Shown: positions 1-8,780 of the stretch, in pieces
Position numbering within the stretch: the first letter of the stretch is position 1
How the letters are laid out: each line of letters opens with the position of its first letter
Source of the DNA: Pleurocapsaceae cyanobacterium CSU_1_1
Lineage (GTDB): Bacteria > Cyanobacteriota > Cyanobacteriia > Cyanobacteriales > Xenococcaceae
DNA length: 41,277 bases
Reading direction: 5' to 3'
Assembly (NCBI GenBank): GCA_012034765.1
Contig: JAAUOU010000033.1
Coordinates: 1-41,277, forward strand
The notes under the pieces: model-generated
The model's database searches: none
What the model was told of the DNA's origin: nothing
Seen by the model: the letters and a program-made list of their open reading frames with translations, nothing else
Translations under genes and position numbers: made by a program

Positions 1-59
1 TAATGCCCCAATTCCCTACTGTTCTAGTTTTTCTATTAGTTGTTAAACGAGAAGTATTG
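1..59. mobile_element. Right part of a MITE-like element (partial, cut by window edge)
   Basis: These 59 bases are identical to 17992-18050, the right-hand part of the complete element at 17943-18050. Both end in the same 16-bp terminal sequence TAAACGAGAAGTATTG (here 44-59). The left part lies before the window, so its inverted repeat and target duplication cannot be checked. No transposase is encoded here, so this is either a non-autonomous copy or the end of a longer parent insertion sequence. Confidence 0.75.
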
Positions 60-336
60 GGTCAGCTTTTAGGGTAACAAAGGGCTTGCCCGCATGTAGC
101 TTCTTACCTAAAACGTGACCTTGTGTAAACCGCAAAACCCTGTCCAAAATTCATCCCGCCAACAGAGTCGGGGGTCTTCTTTTGGAAGAAAGATAAAATC
201 CATACCTTAAGAAAAGTAAAAGATAGTGGGCTGGCTGAGTTGAAGCAGAACTAGCAATTCCAGCAACTACATCTATTTTGTATTTCTGCAATAATTAAGT
301 TGTGTAAGCTTAATCAAGATAATAGAGATCATAGCG
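60..336. other. Intergenic leader upstream of cydA
   Basis: No convincing gene. A short minus-strand stretch (about 60-150) stays open for some 30 codons and ends at a stop inside the terminal repeat of the element at 1-59. It may be the tail of an interrupted gene but I do not recognise it. Close to cydA there is an inverted repeat ATTAAG (294-299) / CTTAAT (309-314) and a weak -10-like GATAAT at 318-323, so the cydAB promoter probably lies here. Confidence 0.4.
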
Positions 337-1779
337 ATGGAATTTTTATCCGATACAGTAGTCCTATCTCGATTACAGTTTGCTTTGACGGCAATATTTC
401 ACATGCTTTGGCCAGTTTTAACTACTGGTATGGCAATCTATCTCATAGTGGTAGAAGGACTATGGCTGAAAACTCGTAACGAAAGCTATTATTATCATGC
501 TCGTTTTTGGGCAAAACTCTACGTACTCAATTTTGGGATCGGTGTAGCCTCTGGGCTTCCAATGGAATTTGAATTCGGCACTAACTGGGCTCCTTTTTCC
601 CAGGCAGTAGGAGACTTTTTTGGTAGTGTTCTTGGTTTTGAAGCATCAATGGCGTTTGCTTTAGAAGCTGGATTTTTGGGTATTATGCTGTTTGGCTGGG
701 AAAGAGTCCCGCCAGTGATGCACTACTTTGCGACAATTATGGTGGCACTAGGTGCAAATCTGTCAATCTTTTGGATTTTGAGCGCTAACTCTTGGTTACA
801 AACTCCTGCGGGGGGAGAATTTATTAATGGTAATTTTGTAGTGAGCGACTATTTTCAGGCAATTTTCAATCCGTTTATGCTTAATAGTGTTCTCCATATG
901 TTCTTTGCCACTATGGAAACCTCGCTGTTTGTCATTGGCGGAATTAGCGCTTGGTATTTACTCAACAAACGCCATCCAGAATTTTTCACCCTTTCTTTTA
1001 AAATTGTTTTAGCGATCGCGATCGCCGTTACTCCTCTCCAGCTATATATTGGGCATTTAAGTGGCGAACAAGTATATCACTATCAGCCGACCAAACTAGC
1101 GGCAATGGAAGCGCAATGGTCAACGATCCCAGCGGGAGAATCACCTTCTTGGAGTATGCTGGCAATTCCTAATGATCAGCAAGAGAAAAATGATTGGGAA
1201 ATCTCAATCCCAGGTTTGTTGAGCTATATTTTGGAAATTAAGCCTCAACTTTCAGAACCCGTATTAGGCTTAAAAGAATATGCCCCTGAAGATCGACCTC
1301 ATCAAATTGGCTTAGTTTACTATGCCTTTAGGATCATGATTGCGATCGGCTTTATACTGGCAGGATTAATGGCAATTAGCGTTTTACAGTGGCTACGAGG
1401 AAAACTATCGGCGGCAGCTATTACACAGCAAAAATGGCTGTTAAGATTTTGGCTATTTTCTGCACCCCTAGGTTATATTGCCGTTGAGTGCGGTTGGATT
1501 GTGCGCTGTGTCGGTAGACAACCCTGGACAGTATACGGCGAAATTCGTACCGTTGATGCTGCTTCTCAACTACCTCCAGGAAATGTACTTACTTCTTTAA
1601 TTGCTTTTGCGATCGTTTATAGCATCTTGTTTGTATTTGCCCTGTACTTTGGTAGCAGTATTATTCGCAAAGGGCCAAATTTTGATTTACCTGTTCCTGG
1701 TAAAGATGTCTCTCCCGACTTAAAGACTACGCCAGCAGAACCTATTCCCGATAGCCGTCCCGCAGAAGCTCAACAATGA
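337..1779 (+). CDS. cydA: Cytochrome bd quinol oxidase subunit I
   Basis: Subunit I of the bd-type terminal oxidase, which oxidises quinol and reduces oxygen to water in the membrane. The 480-residue product has the usual series of hydrophobic helices. The conserved N-terminal His is at residue 22 (FHMLWP), a second conserved His at 187 (LNSVLHMFF), and the GRQPW motif follows in the last third. The periplasmic Q-loop region is short, as in many non-enterobacterial CydA proteins. cydB follows after 43 nt, so the two form an operon. The last codons and the TGA stop fall inside a heptanucleotide repeat (1773-1814). In cyanobacteria this oxidase is an alternative respiratory route using plastoquinol; the substrate is inferred from the family. 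Confidence 0.97.
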   Translation: MEFLSDTVVLSRLQFALTAIFHMLWPVLTTGMAIYLIVVEGLWLKTRNESYYYHARFWAKLYVLNFGIGVASGLPMEFEFGTNWAPFSQAVGDFFGSVLGFEASMAFALEAGFLGIMLFGWERVPPVMHYFATIMVALGANLSIFWILSANSWLQTPAGGEFINGNFVVSDYFQAIFNPFMLNSVLHMFFATMETSLFVIGGISAWYLLNKRHPEFFTLSFKIVLAIAIAVTPLQLYIGHLSGEQVYHYQPTKLAAMEAQWSTIPAGESPSWSMLAIPNDQQEKNDWEISIPGLLSYILEIKPQLSEPVLGLKEYAPEDRPHQIGLVYYAFRIMIAIGFILAGLMAISVLQWLRGKLSAAAITQQKWLLRFWLFSAPLGYIAVECGWIVRCVGRQPWTVYGEIRTVDAASQLPPGNVLTSLIAFAIVYSILFVFALYFGSSIIRKGPNFDLPVPGKDVSPDLKTTPAEPIPDSRPAEAQQ

Positions 1780-1814
1780 ACAATGAACAGTGAACAGTGA
1801 ACAGTAATCAGTAA
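1773..1814. repeat. Short tandem heptanucleotide repeat (STRR-like)
   Basis: Consecutive heptads ACAATGA, ACAATGA, ACAGTGA, ACAGTGA and ACAGTAA run from 1773 to 1807, with a degenerate unit after them. The first heptad contains the TGA stop of cydA and the rest fill the cydA-cydB gap. Such heptanucleotide repeats are common in cyanobacterial intergenic DNA. Confidence 0.8.
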
Positions 1815-1822
1815 TTAAAAAG

Positions 1823-2830
1823 ATGGAAGCTTTAGATAATTTTCTCCCTCAAGTTTGGTTTGCCATTTTGGCGTTGTTTTTGTTTCTCTACGTGATGTTG
1901 GATGGCTTTGATCTGGGAGTAGGTATACTTTCGATTACAGCCTCCAGTGAAGAACGTCGGAGCATCTTAATGACTAGTTTAGGAAATGTTTGGGATGCCA
2001 ACGAAACTTGGCTAGTTTTAATGGGAGGAGCATTATTTGGCGCTTTTCCTTTAGCCTATGGCACAATTCTTCAGGCTTTGTATATCCCGATCATGATTAT
2101 GATCTTTGGCTTAATCTTTCGTGCGGTGGCGTTTGAGTTTCGCGAACACTCTAATACGAAGTTTTTTTGGAATGTGGCTTTTGGTGGCGGTAGTTTTTTG
2201 GCTGCATTAGGACAAGGATTCGCCCTGGGTGGTATTTTGCAGGGAATTAATGTTGATAGTGCTGGTCATTTCGTCGGTGGAACATGGGATTGGTTAGGTT
2301 TGCGATCGCTTTTGGTCGCTTTAACTTTAATTCAAGGTTATGTCTTAATCGGTTCAACCTATTTGATTTTAAAAACTGAGGGAGAGCTACAAATTACTCA
2401 TAATTTAACTGCCAAAATTTCAGCGGTTACAACTTTCGTCGGGGCAGTATATTTAACGGTAACAACACCGATCTTTTCTCAAAGTGCCAGAGAAAAGCTA
2501 TTTGATGCTCCTTTAGTTTATATTTTTGCTCTCATTCCTCTGCTGGGTGCTTTGCTAATTTTTTTACTACTTAAAAGTCTTTTTGCTGAACAAGAAACCA
2601 GACCTTTTATCTGGACTTTGCTGTTGTTTTTGCTGTCTTTTCTTGGCTTGGGTTTAGTTGTCTTTCCTTATATTATTCCTACCCAAATCACTATTTATCA
2701 AGCTGCTGCTAGTCCTAGTTCTCTAGTTTTCATGATTGTTTTTATTGGTTTTTTGATTCCCATTATGTTGGCTTACAACATATATAACTATATTGTCTTT
2801 AAGGGAAAAGTTATTACCGAAGAATATTAG
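1823..2830 (+). CDS. cydB: Cytochrome bd quinol oxidase subunit II
   Basis: Partner of CydA in the bd oxidase. The 335-residue, very hydrophobic product has the typical start with YVMLDGFDLGVGIL and the WDANETWLVLMGG motif around residues 58-70, both diagnostic of the CydB family. Length matches the family. It lies 43 nt after cydA and is followed at 2844-2867 by a strong rho-independent terminator, so cydAB is a closed two-gene unit. No CydX-like small gene is visible downstream. Confidence 0.97.
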   Translation: MEALDNFLPQVWFAILALFLFLYVMLDGFDLGVGILSITASSEERRSILMTSLGNVWDANETWLVLMGGALFGAFPLAYGTILQALYIPIMIMIFGLIFRAVAFEFREHSNTKFFWNVAFGGGSFLAALGQGFALGGILQGINVDSAGHFVGGTWDWLGLRSLLVALTLIQGYVLIGSTYLILKTEGELQITHNLTAKISAVTTFVGAVYLTVTTPIFSQSAREKLFDAPLVYIFALIPLLGALLIFLLLKSLFAEQETRPFIWTLLLFLLSFLGLGLVVFPYIIPTQITIYQAAASPSSLVFMIVFIGFLIPIMLAYNIYNYIVFKGKVITEEY

Positions 2831-2843
2831 TAAAGGGCTTTGT

Positions 2844-2867
2844 CTTAGCTATTAGCTAAGGTTTTTT
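2844..2867 (+). terminator. Rho-independent terminator of cydAB
   Basis: A perfect 7-bp stem CTTAGCT / AGCTAAG with a 3-nt ATT loop is followed by G and six T residues. It sits 13 nt after the cydB stop, between two convergent genes. Confidence 0.85.
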
Positions 2868-2880
2868 ACCCAAACTGAAG

Positions 2881-3318
2881 TTATTTAATATATTCAACTA
2901 ATGCTGTTTCTAAACTAGTAATTAATTCATCAATATCGCTATTCATAGCAATAAAACATTCAGCAGGAGTTATTTTAGGTTGAAAGTTAATTAATTTTAA
3001 TTGTCCTGCGCCAATTCCCACAATTACCACTTCAACGGCTGGATCGTAATTGTCAACAATACCTAAGATTTCTTGCACAATACCTCTAGTGTTTTTGTTC
3101 AATTTTTCGAGGCTATCTTGAGAACAGGCGACAAAGTGTGGGACAGGTTGTAAATCAATGCCCAAAACATCATTACTTTCCCCCCATTCTTGCTGTAATC
3201 CCCAAGCTAAAGCTGCAAGCTGTTGTTCGTAGTTATTCACGAACAGGTCAAGTTGCGATCGCCATTTTTGTTCAGCTATTTCTGGTCGGTTATCACCAAA
3301 ATCAAACATATAACCCAA
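2881..3318 (-). CDS. Conserved cyanobacterial protein, possibly CcmS-like
   Basis: A 145-residue soluble protein without signal peptide or membrane segment. Visible features are an N-terminal amphipathic region (EQKWRSQLDLFVNNYEQQ), the run AALAWGLQQEW, GIDLQPVPHFVAC around the middle and an acidic C-terminal helix. The pattern resembles, from memory, a cyanobacteria-specific family recently linked to beta-carboxysome assembly under the name CcmS. I could not check this, so the function remains a suggestion. It is transcribed away from the ABC exporter gene upstream, from which it is separated by a terminator, and converges with cydB. No carboxysome gene lies in the window. Confidence 0.6.
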   Translation of the reverse strand: MGYMFDFGDNRPEIAEQKWRSQLDLFVNNYEQQLAALAWGLQQEWGESNDVLGIDLQPVPHFVACSQDSLEKLNKNTRGIVQEILGIVDNYDPAVEVVIVGIGAGQLKLINFQPKITPAECFIAMNSDIDELITSLETALVEYIK

Positions 3319-3451
3319 TCTAAATATTCTGATTTTTGTTTAGCAGCTAATGATCAACTTTTCTAGATTTTTGCTAGAAAATCACTGCATCAATATTCAT
3401 CGTCTTCTGAGAATAAACCAAAGTCAAATAAGCGTTACGAATTTTAGTTAT

Positions 3452-3480
3452 AAAAAAGCCTAAGATCTAGATCTCAGGCT
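3452..3480 (-). terminator. Rho-independent terminator of the exporter operon
   Basis: On the minus strand an 11-bp stem (arms 3470-3480 and 3457-3467, one G-T pair; AGCCT and AGGCT at its base) is followed by six T residues (A run at 3452-3457 on the plus strand). It lies 36 nt beyond the stop of the ABC transporter gene and separates it from the gene at 2881-3318. Confidence 0.8.
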
Positions 3481-3515
3481 CAAACATATTAATTCAGTTA
3501 ATTGGCTAAAGCTAT

Positions 3516-6500
3516 TTAAACAGATGATTCTTGCTGTTGATAGAGATAGCAGTAGCGACCTTTAAGCGCCATTAATTCTTCGTGAGTACCCCGCTCAACA
3601 ATTGAGCCTGCATCCATCATGACAATCGTATCGGCATTTTTAATCGTACCTAAACGGTGCGTAATAAAGAACACAGTACGTCCTTTAAGAGCCTCCTTAA
3701 GATTACGAGATACCTCTTGCTCGGTAGCAAAATCTAGAGCGCTAGTCGCCTCATCTAGTACCATCATCGCGGGTGCTTGGAGAATTGTCCGTGCGATCGC
3801 AATCCGCTGTCTTTGACCCCCAGAAAGTGCCGATCCTCTCTCTCCTACTCTAGTATTGTAACCATTAGGCAAGGTCATAATAAAATCATGAGCAGCAGCA
3901 ATTTGAGCGGCAGCAATAATTTCTTCCGTAGTCGCATCAGGATTAGTTAGAGCAATATTGTCTAAAATTGAGCCTTCAAACAGCAAAGTTTCCTGTGGCA
4001 CAACTCCGATCTGACGACGTAGTGAATAAAGTTCCACACGGTTAATATCATAGCCATCAACGAGGATTCTGCCCCCTTCGGGTTCATAGAGTCGCGATAA
4101 CAGCTTAGTCACCGTGCTTTTACCCGCACCACTTTCGCCCACGATAGCGACAAAAGTACCAGGCTCAAACTCGGTGGTCACATTTTTGAGCTGTAATGGA
4201 CCACTGCTTTTAAAGCGGAAAGAAAGGTTATCATATTTGACTCGACCTTTGATGGCAGGCATGGGAATGTTATTGCGATCTTCTTCACCTTCTTCGGGGT
4301 GGTCGACAATATCAGCTAGACGTTCTAAAGATAAGGCAGTCTCTTGGAAATTTTGCCACAGGGTCGCCAGACGCATTACAGGAGTGGTAACATAACCAGC
4401 GATAATCCTAAAGGCGATTAATTGACCCAAAGTAAGTTTTCCGTCCAGAACTAAATAAGCTCCCATCCCTAGAATCAGGACTCGCGAAATTTTATTTAAG
4501 AAGTCACTGGCAGATTTAGCCAGGGTAGAGGTGATGACCGTTTTAAATCCAGTAGAAATATAGCGAGCATAACGTTCTTGCCATTTCCAACGCGATCGCA
4601 ATTCAATGTTTTGCGCCTTGACCGTTTGAATCCCCGTTAAAATCTCAACTAAATATGACTGAGTTTCGGCGTTCCGTTCGGCCTTAACTCTCAATTCTTT
4701 GCGAATTTGGGGGGAGAAAATGAGGGTCAAACCAATAAATACGGGAATAATTGCTAAGGATAGCGCCGTTAATATTGGGCTATATGCCAACATAACCAGC
4801 ACATATAAGACTGAAAATACACAATCAAGAACTACCGTTAGGGCTGTTCCTGTCAAAAATTGACGAATCTTTTCTAGTTCATTAACCCTAGTGGAAATTT
4901 CCCCAACAGGTCGCCGTTCAAAATAGCGCAGGGGAAGTCTGAGCAAATGATCGATAATCTCTGAACCCAGGCTTAAATCGATCCGATTGGTGGTATCAAC
5001 AAATAAGTAAGTACGTAAAGTTGTTAATAAAGCCTCAAAAATATTGATGACGATTAGAAAACCTATTAGCCACCAGAGAGTATCAGGACTATTTTGGCTA
5101 ATAACTTTATCAATGATGACCTGAATCATCAAGGGATTAGCTAGTTGAAATAGCTGAACAAAGAACGAGGCAACAAAAACTTCGATTAATACCCGCTTAT
5201 ATTTTTTCAGAGCAGGATAAAACCAATTTAAGCCAAATCTTTCTTGGGGCGTGTCCTTGGTTTTTTTAAGTAACAATACTTCGCCACCATCGCCCCAGGT
5301 GTCAATAAAGTCTTGGGGTTTGTAGCGACGGACACCCAATTCAGGAACGGCAATGACTAATTCTTCTTCATTTAGTTCATAAATAATAGCCAAACTATCT
5401 TGCCAATTAACTAAACAAGGACCTTCCAAACGGGTAATTGCCTTAGCAGGAATATTGATTAGCTGAGGATTCAGCCCCATTAATTCTGAAATACCACCAC
5501 ATAACGGCAATGATAGAGTGGGCGATCGCTCTAGCTGTTCGATCAGCACCCGCTTAATTACCTCTTTACGAAACGGCATCCCAAAATGCTTGCTCAACAT
5601 TTGAAAACAGGCTACTCCCACTTCTAGAGGGGTCTTGCCACGGAAAAAAGGATATTCTTTTTTGGCTGCCTCGGGAACTTCTTCTTCACCCTTAAATGCG
5701 TAACCTTCTCCCAATCCTTCCGCATCATCAAAATCGCTTTCTGCTAAATCTAGACTAGGTACGATCTCGTGATCATCTTGCAAAAACTCATCAAAAGCAT
5801 TAATGTCTTGATCTTCTTCTGCACCTTCTTCAAACCAATAGACTTTAGGAATAGAGATGAGGCGGGCTGGTTGATTACCTGAGACAGTAACAGTCTGAAT
5901 ATCCTTAGTCAGTTCTAGACGCTCACCTGCCGAAAACCGATCCACCGAACCACCACTGACCAACCAAACCAAACTAGGATCTGTTAACGGCTTGGCAGTT
6001 TCTCCATTTAACTGATGCTCTCCAGGGGCAAGATAATGTACCCGCGCCATTGGAGTAAGCTTATTCGCCAGTTCTGTCAGTTCCCAATCACCTTGAGCCT
6101 GTTTTTCTAGCTGAATACCTAAAAGATCAAAAATTTCGACCTGGGCAGGTTTAAACCTATACTCGGCTGCTAACTCAGGATATTGATCGAGCAGCTTTAA
6201 AAAATATTCATTATCAAGAGCAAGACAAACTACTTCTGTACTTGCCATCGCTGTCTCGCAAGCTATTCCCCGCGCTAGATTAACCCAGCCAATTATTTCT
6301 CCTGGTTTGAGCTTATCTAAGGTGGTAGGCATTTTGGTACGAGGATCATAACCCAGTAGCCTGACTTCCCCTTCGGAAATAATTGCTACCTGCCCCTGCA
6401 TTTTTTCCCGCATAATCATCACTTTGCCCACCCCAAACCGCAGTGGTTTTAAATGGGGAGCGATTTGAGCGAGCGCTTCAGGAGAAAGTTGATTGAATTG

Positions 6501-6560
6501 AGGAACTAGTGAAAGGAACTGCTCGACAATTTTGGTAGTATTGATATTGGTATTGGTCAT
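3516..6560 (-). CDS. ABC exporter with cNMP-type sensor and degenerate C39 domain
   Basis: A 1014-residue HlyB-type ABC transporter, expected to export a protein or peptide across the inner membrane. Domains in order: a cyclic-nucleotide-binding-type fold (about 15-135) and a second, weaker copy (about 160-245); an acidic linker (246-300); a C39-peptidase-like domain (about 305-440) in which the catalytic Cys position reads Val (EVGVAC, 313-318); six-helix membrane domain (about 455-740); ATPase with Walker A GESGAGKST at 808, signature LSGGQ at 912, Walker B MMVLDE at 932 and the switch His at 968. Because the C39 domain is inactive, leader cleavage is unlikely and the domain may instead bind substrate, as in HlyB. 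The PPIase gene lies 14 nt upstream, in the same operon. No HlyD-like adaptor gene is nearby. Confidence 0.9.
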   Translation of the reverse strand: MTNTNINTTKIVEQFLSLVPQFNQLSPEALAQIAPHLKPLRFGVGKVMIMREKMQGQVAIISEGEVRLLGYDPRTKMPTTLDKLKPGEIIGWVNLARGIACETAMASTEVVCLALDNEYFLKLLDQYPELAAEYRFKPAQVEIFDLLGIQLEKQAQGDWELTELANKLTPMARVHYLAPGEHQLNGETAKPLTDPSLVWLVSGGSVDRFSAGERLELTKDIQTVTVSGNQPARLISIPKVYWFEEGAEEDQDINAFDEFLQDDHEIVPSLDLAESDFDDAEGLGEGYAFKGEEEVPEAAKKEYPFFRGKTPLEVGVACFQMLSKHFGMPFRKEVIKRVLIEQLERSPTLSLPLCGGISELMGLNPQLINIPAKAITRLEGPCLVNWQDSLAIIYELNEEELVIAVPELGVRRYKPQDFIDTWGDGGEVLLLKKTKDTPQERFGLNWFYPALKKYKRVLIEVFVASFFVQLFQLANPLMIQVIIDKVISQNSPDTLWWLIGFLIVINIFEALLTTLRTYLFVDTTNRIDLSLGSEIIDHLLRLPLRYFERRPVGEISTRVNELEKIRQFLTGTALTVVLDCVFSVLYVLVMLAYSPILTALSLAIIPVFIGLTLIFSPQIRKELRVKAERNAETQSYLVEILTGIQTVKAQNIELRSRWKWQERYARYISTGFKTVITSTLAKSASDFLNKISRVLILGMGAYLVLDGKLTLGQLIAFRIIAGYVTTPVMRLATLWQNFQETALSLERLADIVDHPEEGEEDRNNIPMPAIKGRVKYDNLSFRFKSSGPLQLKNVTTEFEPGTFVAIVGESGAGKSTVTKLLSRLYEPEGGRILVDGYDINRVELYSLRRQIGVVPQETLLFEGSILDNIALTNPDATTEEIIAAAQIAAAHDFIMTLPNGYNTRVGERGSALSGGQRQRIAIARTILQAPAMMVLDEATSALDFATEQEVSRNLKEALKGRTVFFITHRLGTIKNADTIVMMDAGSIVERGTHEELMALKGRYCYLYQQQESSV

Positions 6561-6574
6561 GAGTTAGATAAGCC

Positions 6575-7315
6575 TTAAGAGGTTACTGGGCTAGGTAAGA
6601 ACGATACTTTTTGCTGAATTGATTCATTAAGCCAGCGATTGAACAACTCATCCAGCATTCTTTGTCGCATGGGCTGATCGAGTTTGGCTGAAATATAATT
6701 CTCTAAGCGCACAATGACAATCCATTCTCCAACACGAGTAGGAGGAATTAATTGACCAGGCTGGCAGGTAGTCAAAATTTGAGCAATTTTAGGATGAGGA
6801 GCATTGATTTCTACTGGACCAATTAATCCTCCTGTTTGGGCTTCCGTACCCTGTGAATATTCCATTGCCAGAGCGCTAAAGGCATTTTGGTCATCCTTGA
6901 TGCGGAAATATAGTTCTTGAGCAACCTCTGCTTTTTCGACTCGAATTAAAGAATAGACCACACGGTCTAGTTGAGACTTGCGCTGAATAAAATAAGCATC
7001 TACATGGTCGTTCCAGTTTTCCTGTTTATATTTATCTATTCTTAATTTTTTCGTGATTAGATTTTGCAATTGCTGGCGGTTGATGCCCTGCTTATCTAAC
7101 CATCCCTGCACTTTTTCTTCAGAGTCAAGCTGATTCTGTTGACAGAACTGCTCGAAGATTGTGCTGTTTTCTTCCTCGCTACATTTAATTTCGGCGATCG
7201 CTCGCTCCGTTAAAATTTCTTGGGCAAGCTTGGGTAAAATTTGATATTGAATCAGCAAAGGAACCAGATCCTCGGCCGTATAAACTTGGTTATCTACTTC
7301 TAAAACTACACTCAT
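6575..7315 (-). CDS. Parvulin-type peptidylprolyl isomerase
   Basis: A 246-residue SurA/PpiC-like protein. The first 115 residues form a helical chaperone-like region, and a parvulin rotamase domain covers about 118-207, with the family's GGLIGPVEI turn and the LIPPTRVGEWIVIVRLE end strand. No signal peptide is present, so it should act in the cytoplasm, unlike SurA or PrsA. It is the first gene of an operon with the ABC exporter (14 nt gap), which suggests it keeps the exporter's substrate in a transport-competent form. That role is inference. The adaptor and the substrate are not in the window. Confidence 0.85.
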   Translation of the reverse strand: MSVVLEVDNQVYTAEDLVPLLIQYQILPKLAQEILTERAIAEIKCSEEENSTIFEQFCQQNQLDSEEKVQGWLDKQGINRQQLQNLITKKLRIDKYKQENWNDHVDAYFIQRKSQLDRVVYSLIRVEKAEVAQELYFRIKDDQNAFSALAMEYSQGTEAQTGGLIGPVEINAPHPKIAQILTTCQPGQLIPPTRVGEWIVIVRLENYISAKLDQPMRQRMLDELFNRWLNESIQQKVSFLPSPVTS

Positions 7316-7601
7316 ATTTTTTGAGTTATCGACGATGATAGGCTAATAAATACAGATAATTACAATTGATTACAATTAATTTTATGATGATCGACTTAAA
7401 TTACAACTTTACGCTATAACTTTTTGATTTGATCGACAGAATCTGCTTAGATTTAAGCTTTCTCCACAATTTTGCTCCCCTAATTTAACCTAGTTTGCCT
7501 AGAATGACACATCTTGGCAGCTTTTTCAGTCTGATGAAATTAATTAAATTAATCAGTGCGTAAGTGCGAAATCTCTTGGTGAATTTGAATTGTCTTACGC
7601 C

Positions 7602-8081
7602 TTAAGCACGAAATAGCAGAACTACTGCATAAGCACAAATGCCTTCTTCCCTCCCAACAGGACCTAACTTTTCGTTGGTGGTTGCTTTAATGCTCACTTG
7701 TTCTAGGTTTAAAGCCATAGCTGCTGCTAAAGAAGAACGCATAGATTTTAAATGAGGCTTGAGCTTTGGCTGTTCGGCTACTATCGTCGAATCAATATTA
7801 CCAATTCGCCACCCCTGAGATTGGATAATTGATAAAACCTGTTCAAGCAACATGATACTATTTGCCCCTTTCCATTGAGGGTCGTTAGGAGGAAAATAAT
7901 GTCCAATATCTCCCAAACCTAAAGCACCCAAAAGAGCATCCATGATTGCATGAGTTAAGACATCAGCATCGCTGTGTCCTAATAACCCCAGCCGATGAGG
8001 AATCTTGACTCCTCCCAGAATCAATGATCTGTCTGCTACTAGTTGATGTATGTCATAGCCATTGCCAATACGAACGTTCAT
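7602..8081 (-). CDS. ispF: 2-C-methyl-D-erythritol 2,4-cyclodiphosphate synthase
   Basis: Fifth enzyme of the MEP isoprenoid pathway. It cyclises 4-diphosphocytidyl-methylerythritol 2-phosphate with release of CMP, supplying precursors of carotenoids, phytol and quinones. The 159-residue length is standard. Metal ligands Asp10, His12 (GYDIHQL) and His44 ([18 protein letters not shown]) are present, as are the C-terminal [17 protein letters not shown] signature and the small trimeric fold's expected order. The gene is monocistronic and divergent from the secreted protein at 8144. Confidence 0.97.
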   Translation of the reverse strand: MNVRIGNGYDIHQLVADRSLILGGVKIPHRLGLLGHSDADVLTHAIMDALLGALGLGDIGHYFPPNDPQWKGANSIMLLEQVLSIIQSQGWRIGNIDSTIVAEQPKLKPHLKSMRSSLAAAMALNLEQVSIKATTNEKLGPVGREEGICAYAVVLLFRA

Positions 8082-8143
8082 TGTTTGAATGAATTATCCT
8101 AGATTAGTTTATGGATTAAATTTACCGTTGGAGTATTAAAAGT

Positions 8144-8542
8144 ATGCTAAATCGTCTTCGTATTTTTTCTCGACCAACAATCTTGACGAGTATTTTAACT
8201 ACTTGCGTTTTAACAATTGCTACTCCTGCTTCAAGTCAAATTTTACCCGAAGTATGGGGAACAATCGGCTCAGTTGACGATCTAGTTAGTTATGGTGCTG
8301 GGGTTAAATTTGCTGGCATAGGTCTGGAGATTGGTACAGGAGAAGAAGGTGCTACGGGAGCAGATTTACTCACGTTTATTGATTTGCCAGTGGTTTCTCC
8401 CTATATAGGACTTGGTTACTACAGTGGAGATGAAACGATCGCCTATTCTGGAGGTGTTCACGTCGGCGCAGGCAAAATAGTTATTGGTGGCGGATATCAT
8501 TCTGTTCGGGGTATTAATGGTCAATTAGGTTTTAAATTCTAG
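8144..8542 (+). CDS. Small secreted Gly-rich hypothetical protein
   Basis: A 132-residue protein of unknown function. The first ~31 residues are a signal peptide (basic start, hydrophobic stretch, then TPASSQ as likely cleavage site). The rest is rich in Gly, Ile and Val with alternating patterns and ends in a Phe (GQLGFKF), which would suit beta-strands, perhaps a small outer-membrane or periplasmic beta structure. It is followed by a hairpin at 8569-8595. Paralogy with the next gene is not apparent. I do not recognise a family. Confidence 0.7.
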   Translation: MLNRLRIFSRPTILTSILTTCVLTIATPASSQILPEVWGTIGSVDDLVSYGAGVKFAGIGLEIGTGEEGATGADLLTFIDLPVVSPYIGLGYYSGDETIAYSGGVHVGAGKIVIGGGYHSVRGINGQLGFKF

Positions 8543-8568
8543 TTGATTGTTAACTACAGTTAATTTCA

Positions 8569-8600
8569 AAAGTAGTGAGCAATTCTCGCTACTTTAATTT
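8569..8600 (+). terminator. Probable terminator hairpin
   Basis: An 11-bp stem, with AAAGTAG (8569-8575) pairing with CTACTTT (8589-8595) plus four more pairs including one G-T, and a 5-nt loop. It is followed by TAATTT, so the T tract is imperfect. It begins 27 nt after the stop of the gene at 8144. Confidence 0.6.
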
Positions 8601-8780
8601 CCTAACTAAATTCTCTTGAAAATAAACACAGCAATTAATATTTGCCGACCAGGTAAGTGGCACTTTTGACCCTACAGTTCGTCTTATTGTTTGATAGCCT
8701 AACTAAGATAACTGCATGATTGTCAAAGTTAAAGATCAAAGCGCTGCAATAAACTCTTAATTCAAATAATCAAAATAACT

